A stretch of DNA of 60,573 nt from an uncultured bacterium (GTDB lineage: Bacteria > Actinomycetota > Coriobacteriia > Coriobacteriales > Coriobacteriaceae): positions 1-60,573 of the forward strand of contig CAJMST010000012.1 of assembly GCA_905216145.1 (NCBI GenBank), in the 5' to 3' direction. The position numbers and the translations under genes are program-made. The stretch's first letter is position 1. Every line of letters starts with the position of its first letter. Of this stretch, positions 49,214 to 57,869 are shown piece by piece. The notes below the pieces were generated by a model. The model was not told the DNA's origin. It did not search any database and was given only the letters and a program-made list of their open reading frames with translations.

Positions 49214-50831
49214 GCTGCAGGTTTATAACATTGCACTCATTCGCGAGGCGACGCTGGTGCCGAGTGCCGGCCTGACTGTCCTGACTGGCGAGACTGGCGC
49301 CGGCAAGACCGCGCTGCTCTCGGCCCTCAAGCTAATTTTGGGCGAGCGTGCGGATTCGTCGACGGTGCGCGAGGGCGAGGCACTGGCGAGCGTCGAGGCG
49401 CGACTCTTCGACGGGCCTCACGACACGGAGGGGTTCACCGTACAGCGCAGCCTTTCTGCCGAGGGCCGCAGCCGCGTGAAGATTGACGGTCGCATTGCCA
49501 GTGTGCGCGAGCTTTCGGAGCGCGTCGGCGTGATGATGGATCTGTGCGGCCAGCACGAGCACCAGCGCTTGCTCGATCCGGCGCATCACGTTGCGATGGT
49601 CGATGCCTGGGCGGGACGCTCTGCGCTCGAGGCGCTCGAGCACTACCGTGCTTGCTTTAAAGCCTCGCGCGCGGCTGCCAAGGAGGTCCGTCGCGTCGAG
49701 GAGGCCTCACGTGCGCGGGGGAGTCGCGTCGAGGAAGCGCGCTTTGCGCTCGAGCGCATCGGCGAGGTCGACCCCAAACCGGGCGAGTATGAGGAACTCG
49801 AGGAACTGCTGCCGCGCTCCGAACATGCCGAGGTACTGGTTGCCACAGCTAACGATGCCCATGCATCGCTTGCCTCCGAAGGGGGAGCGCTCGACGCCGT
49901 GAACAGCGCCGTGGCAGAACTTTCCCGAATGGCTACCGTCGATCGCAAACTGGGCGACATTGCCGATGCGCTTTCGGATGCCTGTATCTCCCTTGAGGAT
50001 TGCGCGAACGAGCTTCGTACCTATCGCGATGGCGTCGCCTTCGACCCGCGCGAGCTCGCACGCATGCGTGAGCGATATTCCGACCTCAAGGGCCTGTTGC
50101 GTCAGTGGGGTCCCACCATGGACGATGTTTTTGCCATGCGCGATCGCTCGCAAGAGCTGCTGTCCCTGGTCGATGATGGCGATGAGCAGATCAAAAAGGC
50201 GCGTGAGGCACTCGGGAGCGCCGAGCGCGAGTTGTTTGCCGCTGCCAAGGCACTTAAGCGCGCACGCAATACGGCGGCCCCGCGCTTCTGCCACGAGGTT
50301 GGCCGCCAGATGGCGCGCTTGGAGATGGGTAGTGCCGAGCTCGTCTGGGAGTCGCGCGATCTTCCCCGTGCTGAGTGGACGCCCGTTGGTCCTTCGAGCT
50401 ACGAGCTGCTATACCGCAGCGGTGCCGGCTTGACGCCACGTCCCCTGCGCCGCATTGCGTCGGGCGGCGAGCTCAGCCGCGTCATGCTTGCAAGCAAGGT
50501 TGTCCTCGGTAACGCGGACGGTGTCGATACGCTGGTGTTTGACGAGGTCGATGCCGGTGTCGGTGGCTCCACGGCGCGTGCACTCGCGGGCGTGCTGGCA
50601 GATCTCGCCTCTACGCATCAGGTGATTGTCGTAACCCACTTGGCGCAGGTCGCCGTCATGGCCGACAAGCATTATGTTGTCAGCAAGGAACCAGGCGATG
50701 TTCCCCAGACGCATTTGGACGAGGTAACCGGCGAAGCGCGTACCGCCGAGATCGCCCGCATGTTGAGCGGCGATCAGTCCGAGGCTAGCCTGGCGCACGC
50801 AAAGCAGATGCTCGAAGAAGCTCGAGGTTAG
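49203..50831 (+). CDS. recN: DNA repair protein RecN
   Basis: The 542-residue SMC-like ATPase has Walker A TGETGAGKTAL, a Gly-rich signature IASGGELSRVML and Walker B TLVFDEVDAGVGG, separated by coiled coils (about 160-370). RecN acts in double-strand break repair. It ends the tlyA-nadK-recN set, followed by a bidirectional terminator. Confidence 0.96.
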   Translation: MIDELQVYNIALIREATLVPSAGLTVLTGETGAGKTALLSALKLILGERADSSTVREGEALASVEARLFDGPHDTEGFTVQRSLSAEGRSRVKIDGRIASVRELSERVGVMMDLCGQHEHQRLLDPAHHVAMVDAWAGRSALEALEHYRACFKASRAAAKEVRRVEEASRARGSRVEEARFALERIGEVDPKPGEYEELEELLPRSEHAEVLVATANDAHASLASEGGALDAVNSAVAELSRMATVDRKLGDIADALSDACISLEDCANELRTYRDGVAFDPRELARMRERYSDLKGLLRQWGPTMDDVFAMRDRSQELLSLVDDGDEQIKKAREALGSAERELFAAAKALKRARNTAAPRFCHEVGRQMARLEMGSAELVWESRDLPRAEWTPVGPSSYELLYRSGAGLTPRPLRRIASGGELSRVMLASKVVLGNADGVDTLVFDEVDAGVGGSTARALAGVLADLASTHQVIVVTHLAQVAVMADKHYVVSKEPGDVPQTHLDEVTGEARTAEIARMLSGDQSEASLAHAKQMLEEARG

Positions 50832-50849
50832 GTCGTATCAGCGGTGTTG

Positions 50850-50882
50850 GTGGGACAAAATAGACTGAATTTTTTGTCCCAC
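50850..50882. terminator. Bidirectional terminator between recN and the RpiR gene
   Basis: An 11-bp stem (50850-50860 with 50872-50882) with A-rich and T-rich ends: TTTTTT on the plus strand and AAAA read as T4 on the minus strand. It separates two convergent genes. Confidence 0.85.
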
Positions 50883-50890
50883 TTCGCGTT

Positions 50891-51748
50891 TTACTCCACG
50901 ACCTTATCCGGTTGGATGAGCTCTTCGTAGTAGCTGATATGCTCTCGGGCGTCCTCGATTTCGGGCAGCAGGAAGTTGTAGATGACCTCTATGATCATCG
51001 TGGCGCTCATCTTGGAGAATGCGAAGTCACCCGTTGTCAGCAGCGCTTCGTGATTGACGGTATTAAAGGTGTAGTCGGCGAGGCGCGCAAGTGGAGACTT
51101 GCTATCGCTGCTGATGACGACTACGGTTGCGCCGCAGTTGCGAGCCGCTTTTGCCATGCGATTCAGTCGGCGCGATTTGCCAGAGTTTGAGATTAGCACG
51201 ATGACGTCACCCGGGCGTAACGTGAGCGCAAAGCCGATTGATGTCTCGCTAATGGTGCTCGCCATGCAGCGCAGGCCCAGCTGCGAGAACTTGAACGTCG
51301 CGTCGAGCGCGACGGCGTTGGTGTTGCCTACGGCCGCAAACTCAATAACGCCGGCGTTCTTAAGCGCGTGTACAACTGCGGCCAACGTGTCGTGATCAAT
51401 GCCGTCGATGGTCGCATTAAGCTCACTCACCTTGGCGGCGAGGATATTTTTAAGGCTCTGCTCCATGTTGTCGAGCGAGACCTCGTCGGTCAGGCCCTCG
51501 TTGCGCTGACTCTCTAAGTCGCGCGCCAACGAAAACTGAAAGCTGCGGAAGCTGCCAAAGCCCAGCTTGCGGCAGAAACGCGAAACGGTCGCCTCGGACG
51601 TGGCGGCAGCGCGCGAGAGCTGAGCCGCCGTGAGGCGTGGCGCCTCGGACTGGTGCTCCAATATATAGTCGACAATGCGCTGCTCGGACTCGCTGTATCC
51701 CTGGTGGGTACTAATGAGGGAAAGTGCGCTTTTGCTACTATCGGTCAT
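50891..51748 (-). CDS. MurR/RpiR family sugar-phosphate regulator
   Basis: The 285-residue protein has an N-terminal HTH_6 domain (about 15-80; LTAAQLSRAAATSEATVSRF) and a C-terminal SIS domain (about 120-250; VIEFAAVGNTNAVAL, VIVLISNSGKS) that binds sugar phosphates. ATG 51748 has AGGAG seven bases upstream on the minus strand; in-frame codons upstream to 51796 lack a site. It is divergent from fruA, so it probably senses fructose-1-phosphate or a related sugar phosphate and controls fruA and itself. TATACT on the minus strand (plus 51799-51804) may be its -10. Confidence 0.88.
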   Translation of the reverse strand: MTDSSKSALSLISTHQGYSESEQRIVDYILEHQSEAPRLTAAQLSRAAATSEATVSRFCRKLGFGSFRSFQFSLARDLESQRNEGLTDEVSLDNMEQSLKNILAAKVSELNATIDGIDHDTLAAVVHALKNAGVIEFAAVGNTNAVALDATFKFSQLGLRCMASTISETSIGFALTLRPGDVIVLISNSGKSRRLNRMAKAARNCGATVVVISSDSKSPLARLADYTFNTVNHEALLTTGDFAFSKMSATMIIEVIYNFLLPEIEDAREHISYYEELIQPDKVVE

Positions 51749-51829
51749 GGATGGCTCCTGGTTGGCATGAAAATCTAACTTGATTTGCAATGCCATAGTA
51801 TACGGGCATTTTCAATTACAAGATACACC

Positions 51830-51893
51830 TTGCCGTTTCAAGTGTTGATGGTAAACTTTCACTTGCCGTTTACGGTTATGAAAGAACCTTTCA
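51830..51893 (+). promoter_or_regulatory. fruA promoter with RpiR-type operator candidates
   Basis: TTGCCG (51830-51835) and an extended -10 TGG-TAAACT (hexamer 51852-51857) are 16 bp apart. Two inverted repeats lie downstream: GTAAAC-N11-GTTTAC (51851-51873) overlaps the -10, and TGAAAG-N3-CTTTCA (51879-51893) follows. The second has the TGAAA-N-TTTCA form of known RpiR-family sites. CTTGCCGTTT also occurs twice as a direct repeat. Confidence 0.6.
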
Positions 51894-51958
51894 CCGGAGA
51901 ATTGCGCCTTGTCTCTTCTCACGCGGACGGTAGGTTGGTATCTTTCAGTTGTGGAAAA

Positions 51959-51999
51959 ACGCGCATCGAAGCGCGTGTAGGGGAGCGCCCGAGGGCGCT
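51959..51999 (+). promoter_or_regulatory. Two small hairpins in the fruA 5' leader
   Basis: ACGCGC/GCGCGT (51959-51964 with 51971-51976) and AGCGCCC/GGGCGCT (51984-51990 with 51993-51999) form tandem stems just before the AAGGAGGG ribosome-binding site. They could affect mRNA stability or translation. Confidence 0.45.
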
Positions 52000-52020
52000 G
52001 TACTCAAGAAGGAGGGACAC

Positions 52021-54024
52021 ATGGCTAAGTTTGACATCATCGCCGCGACCGGTTGCCCGACCGGCATTGCGCACACCTTCATGGCGAAGGAGGCGCTGGA
52101 GAAGGCAGCTGCCGAGCGCGGTCTGACCATTAAGGTCGAGACTCATGGCCAGGTCGGTGTCGAGAACGAGCTCACCAAGAGCGAGATCGCCGGTGCCAAG
52201 GCCGTCGTCGTCGCAGCCGATAAGGATGTCCAGGCTGAGCGTTTCGCCGGTAAGCCCATGGTTTCCGTTGGTGTTTCCAAGGCCCTGTCTGTCGAGGCTG
52301 CTGGTAAGCTGATCGACCGCGCGCTCGCCGCCAAGGGCGACGACACGGTTGCCGCTGCCGCCGATGTCGAGGACGAGGTCGAGGAGAAGGAGTCCATCGG
52401 CCACGTCATCTACAAGCACCTCATGAACGGCGTCAGCCACATGCTGGTCTTCGTCGTTGCCGGTGGTGTTCTGACCGCCATTTCGTTCCTGTGGGGCATC
52501 ACGTCCTTTGATTCGACGGCTGCCGACTACAACAGCTTTGCTGCGATGCTCAAGATCATCGGCGGCATCGCCATGAACCTTATGGTTCCGGTGCTTTCCG
52601 CCTACATCGCCGAATCCATCGGCAAGCGCCCGGCGCTCGTCCCCGGTTTCGTTGCCGGTATGATTGCCATCCAGGGCCTGCCTGTTAACGCCGAGACCGG
52701 CATGATCGACGCCGGTGGCGCCGGCGTGGGCTTCGGCTTCCTGGGCGGCATCGTCGGCGGCTTCCTCGCCGGCTATGTCATCCTGCTGCTCGAGAAGGTT
52801 TTCTCTAAAATTCCCGCGAGCCTTAATGGCCTGAAGGCAATCTTCCTGTATCCGCTGTGCTCTACCGCCATCGTCGGCCTGGTCATGCTCGGTATTTCCG
52901 GCCCCATGGCTGCCATTAACCAGGGTATGATGGATTTCCTGCAGAGCCTCGGTAACTCCGGTCCGGTGATTCTTGGCCTGGCCATCGGCTGCATGTGCGC
53001 CTTTGATATGGGCGGCCCGGTCAACAAGGCTGCTTACGCTACTGGCACCTTCCTGCTCGGTACCGCTCTCGAAGCTGGCGTCGGCACCGAGACCTACAAC
53101 TTCGGCACCAACTTCATGGCTGCCGTCTCCGCCGCTTGCATCGTTCCGCCGCTGATCACCACCTTCGCCGTCGTTGTCGGCAAGAAGTACTTCAGCCAGG
53201 AGGATCATGACGCCGGTATCGTCAACCTCATCCTTGGTTGCACCCACATCACCGAGGGCGCCATTCCGTTCATGACCAAGAACATCTGGCCCGTCATGCC
53301 CATCATGATGCTCGGTTCTTCCATCGCTTCCATCTTGACCATCTTCTTCAACGTTCACGATCCGGCGCCTCACGGCGGCTTCCTGGTCCTGCCTGTTGTC
53401 GAGAACGGTCCGCTGTGGGTCCTCGCGATCCTCATCGGCGCTGTGGTCGGTGGCATCCTGTTCGTGGCCTTCAAGAAGTACGACTTCGAGAAGAATCAGA
53501 AGGCCGCTCCTGTAGCCAAGCCCGTTGAGGCCCCCAAGGCCGCTGCCGTCGAGGCCCCCAAGGCCGAGGCTGCCGACTTCGTGAAGGTCGAGAATGTCTT
53601 TGTCGCCGAGGACTTCGCTTCTCGTGACGAGGCTCTGAGCTTCGTTTCCAACCAGGCCGTCAAGGCAGGTATCGCCAGCGACGCCGACGCCGTGATGAAC
53701 GCCTTCCTGGCTCGCGAGGCCGAGGGCACCACGGGCATGATGGAGGGCTTCGCCATCCCGCATGCCAAGTCCGACGCCATTACCGAGGCTGCCGTCATCG
53801 TCGTTAAGGACGAGTCCGGCGTGACCGGTTGGGACACCATGGACGGCGCTCCCGTTAACGTGGCTATCGCCCTGCTCATCCCGGGTGCCCAGGCTGGCAC
53901 CACGCACCTCAAGATCCTGTCCAAGGTCGCCGAGGCGCTCATGGACGAGGACTTCCGTGCCACCGTCAAGGGTTCCACCGACGCCGCCGAGATCGCCAAG
54001 ACGATCAACGCCCGCCTGGTCTAA
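52021..54024 (+). CDS. fruA: PTS fructose transporter EIIBCA
   Basis: The 667-residue protein has three domains in B-C-A order. EIIB is about 1-100, with the phosphorylated Cys in ATGCPTGIAHTF. EIIC is about 125-470, with eight to ten membrane segments and CMCAFDMGGPVNKAAYA. EIIA is about 515-667, with the active His in EGFAIPHAKS. Ala/Pro/Lys-rich linkers join them. It imports fructose as fructose-1-phosphate using phosphate from EI/HPr, encoded just downstream. The tandem PfkB enzymes would act on the product. GGAGGG precedes ATG 52021. Confidence 0.94.
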   Translation: MAKFDIIAATGCPTGIAHTFMAKEALEKAAAERGLTIKVETHGQVGVENELTKSEIAGAKAVVVAADKDVQAERFAGKPMVSVGVSKALSVEAAGKLIDRALAAKGDDTVAAAADVEDEVEEKESIGHVIYKHLMNGVSHMLVFVVAGGVLTAISFLWGITSFDSTAADYNSFAAMLKIIGGIAMNLMVPVLSAYIAESIGKRPALVPGFVAGMIAIQGLPVNAETGMIDAGGAGVGFGFLGGIVGGFLAGYVILLLEKVFSKIPASLNGLKAIFLYPLCSTAIVGLVMLGISGPMAAINQGMMDFLQSLGNSGPVILGLAIGCMCAFDMGGPVNKAAYATGTFLLGTALEAGVGTETYNFGTNFMAAVSAACIVPPLITTFAVVVGKKYFSQEDHDAGIVNLILGCTHITEGAIPFMTKNIWPVMPIMMLGSSIASILTIFFNVHDPAPHGGFLVLPVVENGPLWVLAILIGAVVGGILFVAFKKYDFEKNQKAAPVAKPVEAPKAAAVEAPKAEAADFVKVENVFVAEDFASRDEALSFVSNQAVKAGIASDADAVMNAFLAREAEGTTGMMEGFAIPHAKSDAITEAAVIVVKDESGVTGWDTMDGAPVNVAIALLIPGAQAGTTHLKILSKVAEALMDEDFRATVKGSTDAAEIAKTINARLV

Positions 54025-54060
54025 TCCCCCAGCCCGCGAATAACATCGCCCCCTGTATAT

Positions 54061-54096
54061 AAGGCGGAGTCCCTCCCCAGGGCCTCCGCCTTTTTT
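54061..54096 (+). terminator. Terminator after fruA
   Basis: A 12-bp stem with one mismatch (54061-54073 with 54080-54092) followed by T residues to 54096. Confidence 0.88.
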
Positions 54097-54108
54097 CTAT
54101 CCCTCCCA

Positions 54109-54179
54109 TAAGTTGCGGTGAAATAGGGACTGTTTAAACGATTCAACTCCAAATGCAGTCCCTATTTCACCGCAACTTA
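54109..54179. repeat. 24-bp perfect inverted repeat element
   Basis: Arms 54109-54132 and 54156-54179 are perfect complements over 24 bp, with a 23-base centre. The arms begin TAAGTTGCGGTGAAATAG. It lies 13 bp after the fruA terminator T tract, so it is not needed as a terminator and looks like a dispersed palindromic repeat. Confidence 0.8.
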
Positions 54180-54283
54180 CAAAAGGGCATAGAGGGGGCT
54201 ACCTATCGAGTCTTTGTCGCGAACAGATCATTAGCCAGAATTCCGTTCGCACGATATTGCTCTGGACCGACCGAGTTTCTGCA

Positions 54284-54435
54284 GCTTGCTCGCCCACAGG
54301 GGGCCGGGCGCGGCCAGTGAGATTTATCGCGAGTTCCGCACGAGCCGAAGAGCACTTAATGTGCTCTTCGTGCGAGCAGGACTGTAGAGCAGGAAATCTC
54401 ACTGGCCGCACCCGGCCCCCTGTGGGCGAGCAAGC
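54284..54435. repeat. Large palindrome with 42-bp arms and a nested hairpin
   Basis: Arms 54284-54325 and 54394-54435 pair over 42 bp with one mismatch. In the 68-bp centre, 54346-54355 and 54361-54370 form a further 10-bp perfect stem with a TTAAT loop. The short ORFs found on both strands (54199-54450 and 54257-54502) are mirror products of the palindrome and not genes. The 54025-54573 gap holds only the fruA terminator, this element, the 24-bp repeat and the ptsH upstream region. Confidence 0.85.
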
Positions 54436-54573
54436 GGACGACAAACACATCTGTCCAACAATTCGTCCGAAACATAATGAAAAACCGTTTGATGTGAGTT
54501 AATATAAACAACGTCGTGAATCTGACTCCTGCCACATACATGACAGGGGTTAAACACAAAAAAGGAGTCAACT

Positions 54574-54837
54574 ATGGTTTCTGAGAAGGCTACCCTCGTT
54601 AATCCTCAGGGTCTGCACATGCGTCCGGCTGGTCTGTTCGCCTCCACCATGGGCAAGTACGCCTGTGACGTGACGGTCGTCACCCCCGAGAAGGAGGTCA
54701 ACGGCAAGTCCCCGATGGCCCTCATGGCTGCTGGTATCCCCTGCGGCACCGAGGTCGAGGTCAAGTGTGACGGCGCTGACGAGGCCGAGGCTCTGGCTGC
54801 TGCCATCGAGCTCATCAAGAGCGGTCTTGGCGAGTAG
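54574..54837 (+). CDS. ptsH: Phosphocarrier protein HPr
   Basis: The 87-residue protein carries the phosphorylated His in NPQGLHMRPAG and the regulatory Ser in VNGKSPMALMAAG. The Ser is the site used by HPr kinase in Gram-positives, so carbon-catabolite control through HPr is possible. AAAAAGGAG precedes the ATG. AT-rich TATAAA at 54503-54508 may be the -10. It passes phosphate from EI to EIIA domains such as that of FruA. Confidence 0.95.
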   Translation: MVSEKATLVNPQGLHMRPAGLFASTMGKYACDVTVVTPEKEVNGKSPMALMAAGIPCGTEVEVKCDGADEAEALAAAIELIKSGLGE

Positions 54838-54882
54838 AACTCAAACGGGTCGCATGTTGAACAACTAAGTTCATATTTGGGG

Positions 54883-54918
54883 GCGCAGTGACCTGTTGTA
54901 AGGTAACTGCGCTCTTTT
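54883..54918 (+). terminator. Terminator between ptsH and ptsI
   Basis: The stem 54883-54894 pairs with 54901-54912 with one mismatch (7 + 4 bp) around loop GTTGTA and is followed by TCTTTT. Partial termination would give more HPr than EI. Confidence 0.75.
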
Positions 54919-54945
54919 GTCATGGATATGGCAAAACGCTTTATC
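54917..54945 (+). promoter_or_regulatory. Candidate ptsI promoter
   Basis: TTGTCA (54917-54922) and TTTATC (54940-54945) are 17 bp apart. The -35 overlaps the T tract of the ptsH-ptsI terminator. GTCATG/CATGAC (54919-54924, 54947-54952) form a spaced inverted repeat around it. Confidence 0.4.
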
Positions 54946-54970
54946 ACATGACACGGAGAGAGGAATGGGA

Positions 54971-56674
54971 ATGTATCAGGGAGTCAACGCTTCCGAGGGC
55001 ATCGGTATCGGCACCGTCATGGTCGCCGTCGATCCCGACTTGACGTTTGAGCCGCATGAGGTTGCTGATTCGGCAGCAGAGAAGGAGCGCTATCAGTCCG
55101 CTCTTTCGGTCTTCTGCGAGAAGACCCAGGCTCAGGCCGACCACATGAAGGAGACGGTGGGCGAGGCCGAGGCCGAGATCATGAGCGGACATATTGTCCT
55201 GGCTCAGGATCCGGGTATGACCGACGCCATCAACGCCGCCATTGACGGCGGTACCTGCGCCGAGCAGGCGCTCATGGACACCTCGACCATGTTCGAGAAC
55301 ATGTTCCTGTCCATGGACGACGAGATGTTCCGTCTGCGCGCGGCCGACATCGCCGACATCCGCACCGGTATTCTGGCCGAGCTGCTGGGCAAGGAGGTCG
55401 TCGACCTCTCCGTCCTGCCCGAGAACACCGTCGTTGTCGTGCATGACCTCACGCCGTCCATGACCGCCACGATCGATAAGGCCCACGTTGCCGGTATCGT
55501 CACCGAGACCGGTGGCCGCACGTCGCACTCCGCGATCATCGCGCGTGCCCTCGAGATCCCGGCTGTCCTTTCGGTTTCCAACAGCTGCACCGCGCTGCGC
55601 AACGGTATGACCGTTGTCGTCGACGGTGGCAAGGGTATCGTTGAGGCCGATCCCGACGAGGAGACGCTCGCTGCCTACACCGCCAAGGCCGAGGCCTTCG
55701 CTGCCGAGAAGGCAGCCCTCGAGGCCTTCCGTGGCAAGCCGTCCGTGACTGCCGATGGCATCAAGAAGATCATCGCCTGCAACATCGGTAACCCTGATGA
55801 CGTGCCCAACGCGCTCGATCACGATGCCGAGGCCATCGGTCTGTTCCGCTCCGAGTTCCTGTTCATGGACTCTGCCGAGCTTCCTTCCGAGGAGGAGCAG
55901 TTCAACGCCTACCGTAAGGTCGCCAGCGCGCTCAAGGGTGCTCCGGTCATCATCCGTACGCTCGATGTGGGTGGCGACAAGGAGATTCCGTATCTGCATA
56001 TGGTCAAGGAAGACAACCCCTTCATGGGCTTCCGCGCCGTGCGTTACTGCCTGGCCAATCCCGACCAGTACAAGGTCCAGCTCCGCGCTCTGCTGCGCGC
56101 TAGCGCCTTCGGTGACGTCAAGATCATGATCCCGCTCGTCACCTGCGTCGAGGAGGTCTTGGCTGTCAAGCAGCTCGTCGAGCAGTGCAAGGCCGAGCTG
56201 ACCGAAGAGGGTCGCAAGTTCAACGAGAACATCGAGGTCGGCATCATGGTCGAGACACCCGCCGCTTCGCTGCTCGCAGACCGTCTTGCCGAGGTTGCCG
56301 ACTTCTTCTCCATCGGCACCAACGACCTGATCGGCTACACCATGTGCGCCGACCGTGGTAACGACACCATCTCCAACCTGTACCAGGTTTACTATCCCGC
56401 CGTGCTCCGCTCGCTCAAGAACATCATCGAGAGCGGCGTGAAGGCCGGCATCATGGTCGGTATGTGCGGCGAGGCCGCTGCCGATCCGCTGCTCGAGCCG
56501 CTGCTGATCAGCTGGGGCCTGGAGGAGTTCTCGATGAGCGCTCCGTCGATCCTGCGCGCCCGCAAGACCATCAGCCAGTGGACCAAGGCCGAGTGCGACG
56601 AGCTCGCCGAGAAGGCACTCGCCTGCAACACCGCCGCCGAGGTCAAGGCACTGCTCGAGTCCGCAGCTCGCTAA
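54971..56674 (+). CDS. ptsI: Phosphoenolpyruvate-protein phosphotransferase (PTS enzyme I)
   Basis: The 567-residue protein has an N-terminal HPr-binding and phospho-His domain with GGRTSHSAIIAR (the active His) and a C-terminal PEP-binding TIM barrel with VGGDKEIPY, FMGFRAVRYCL and the late GMCGEAAADP. It starts the PTS phosphate relay. ATG 54971 has AGAGGAA six bases upstream; ATG 54965 is too close to the site. Confidence 0.96.
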   Translation: MYQGVNASEGIGIGTVMVAVDPDLTFEPHEVADSAAEKERYQSALSVFCEKTQAQADHMKETVGEAEAEIMSGHIVLAQDPGMTDAINAAIDGGTCAEQALMDTSTMFENMFLSMDDEMFRLRAADIADIRTGILAELLGKEVVDLSVLPENTVVVVHDLTPSMTATIDKAHVAGIVTETGGRTSHSAIIARALEIPAVLSVSNSCTALRNGMTVVVDGGKGIVEADPDEETLAAYTAKAEAFAAEKAALEAFRGKPSVTADGIKKIIACNIGNPDDVPNALDHDAEAIGLFRSEFLFMDSAELPSEEEQFNAYRKVASALKGAPVIIRTLDVGGDKEIPYLHMVKEDNPFMGFRAVRYCLANPDQYKVQLRALLRASAFGDVKIMIPLVTCVEEVLAVKQLVEQCKAELTEEGRKFNENIEVGIMVETPAASLLADRLAEVADFFSIGTNDLIGYTMCADRGNDTISNLYQVYYPAVLRSLKNIIESGVKAGIMVGMCGEAAADPLLEPLLISWGLEEFSMSAPSILRARKTISQWTKAECDELAEKALACNTAAEVKALLESAAR

Positions 56675-56748
56675 TTTGGTATCAGAGGTAACCGCGTGGT
56701 TGGAATGGGCCGGCCACGCGGCCCTCACATATACAGGGGGTACTGTAA

Positions 56749-57681
56749 ATGTTCTACACGCTAACCGCTAACCCGGCTGTCGACATGACGGTTTCGAGCT
56801 CTCCGCTTGAGCCCGACGAGAACGTCCGCACCGGCTCGGCCAGCTACACGGCTAACGGCAAGGGCCTCGACGTGTCCTTCGCCTTTAAGAAGATGGGCGT
56901 CGACACCGTCGCGCTCGGCTTCTTCGCCGGCTTCACGGGCAAGTTCATCGTCGAGGAGGTCATGAACCTGGGTTGCCTCTGCCGCCCGGTCTGGACCGAC
57001 GGTATCACGCGCATTAACACCTATGTCAACGATGGCCAGCACGAGTACGGCATCCTGAACCCGGGTGCTCCGATCACGCCGCAGCACCAGGAGGAGCTCT
57101 ACAACATCCTGGACACCGCGGGCGATCTCGAGTGCCTGATCGTTTCCGGCTCCGTGCCTCCCAAAGCTACGCCTGACTTCCTGGCTAAGGTCATGGAGCA
57201 CGCTCAGGCTCGTGGCGCCGATGTCGTCTTGGACCTGTCCTCCGACAAGCTCAAGGAGCTCGCTCACAAGAAGCCGCTGCTCATCAAGCCGAACCATCAC
57301 GAGATGAAGGCCATCTTCGGCGTGCCGGTCGACACCGACGACGAGGTCCGCGTTGCCATGAAGATGGCTCACGACGCCGGCGTTCAGAACGTGCTGCTCA
57401 CCCGTGGTAGCCGCGGCGACGCTTACTTCTCCAACGGCGAGGACATCTGGTACGCCAAGCGTGAGTTCAACATTAAGCTGGTCTCTTCCGTCTGCGCCGG
57501 CGACTGCACCCTCGCTGCGTTCCTGCACAAGTGGTACAGGGATCGCGACAACGTCGAGGAGGCCATGAAGCTCGCTATGGCCACCGGCGCCAACGTTGCC
57601 GAGTCCGTCGGCATTGGCGACTTTGGTCACGTCGACGAGTACAGCAAGCGCGTTGCTGTCCGCAAGCTCGATCGTCAGTAA
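56749..57681 (+). CDS. PfkB-family 1-phosphofructokinase, copy 1
   Basis: The 310-residue PfkB sugar kinase begins MFYTLTANPAVDMTV. It has the substrate-binding NGKGLDVSFAFKKMGV and the ATP/anion-hole motif VCAGDCTLAAFL, where most family members have GAGDS. It should phosphorylate fructose-1-phosphate; tagatose-6-phosphate kinase is an alternative. The gap before it contains an 8-bp hairpin (56692-56699 with 56714-56721). It is a tandem paralogue of the gene at 57870. Confidence 0.85.
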   Translation: MFYTLTANPAVDMTVSSSPLEPDENVRTGSASYTANGKGLDVSFAFKKMGVDTVALGFFAGFTGKFIVEEVMNLGCLCRPVWTDGITRINTYVNDGQHEYGILNPGAPITPQHQEELYNILDTAGDLECLIVSGSVPPKATPDFLAKVMEHAQARGADVVLDLSSDKLKELAHKKPLLIKPNHHEMKAIFGVPVDTDDEVRVAMKMAHDAGVQNVLLTRGSRGDAYFSNGEDIWYAKREFNIKLVSSVCAGDCTLAAFLHKWYRDRDNVEEAMKLAMATGANVAESVGIGDFGHVDEYSKRVAVRKLDRQ

Positions 57682-57709
57682 TCGAAACGCGACATATTCG
57701 TGCGCATGT

Positions 57710-57740
57710 GGCGCCCCGGTTTCGGCTGGGGCGCCTTTTT
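57710..57740 (+). terminator. Terminator after PfkB copy 1
   Basis: An 8-bp perfect GC stem (57710-57717 with 57728-57735) followed by T5. Confidence 0.85.
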
Positions 57741-57869
57741 GTTCCGCCACGGGGGAGAGGTGTCCCGCCGTACTTCATCGCTTCCACACCGTTCACCGAG
57801 TTGTCCTAGCCTTTTACCGATGCGTGGAATATACTTTCATTAACACGTTGCTTCGTGAAAGGAACATTC

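Noticed and set aside
54061..54435. CRISPR array suggested by repeated palindromic units
   Set aside because: The repeats are single inverted repeats of different sequence, not regularly spaced direct repeats, and there are no cas genes.
54199..54502. Two overlapping short open frames, one per strand, with similar peptides
   Set aside because: They are mirror images made by the large palindrome and have no ribosome-binding site or family.
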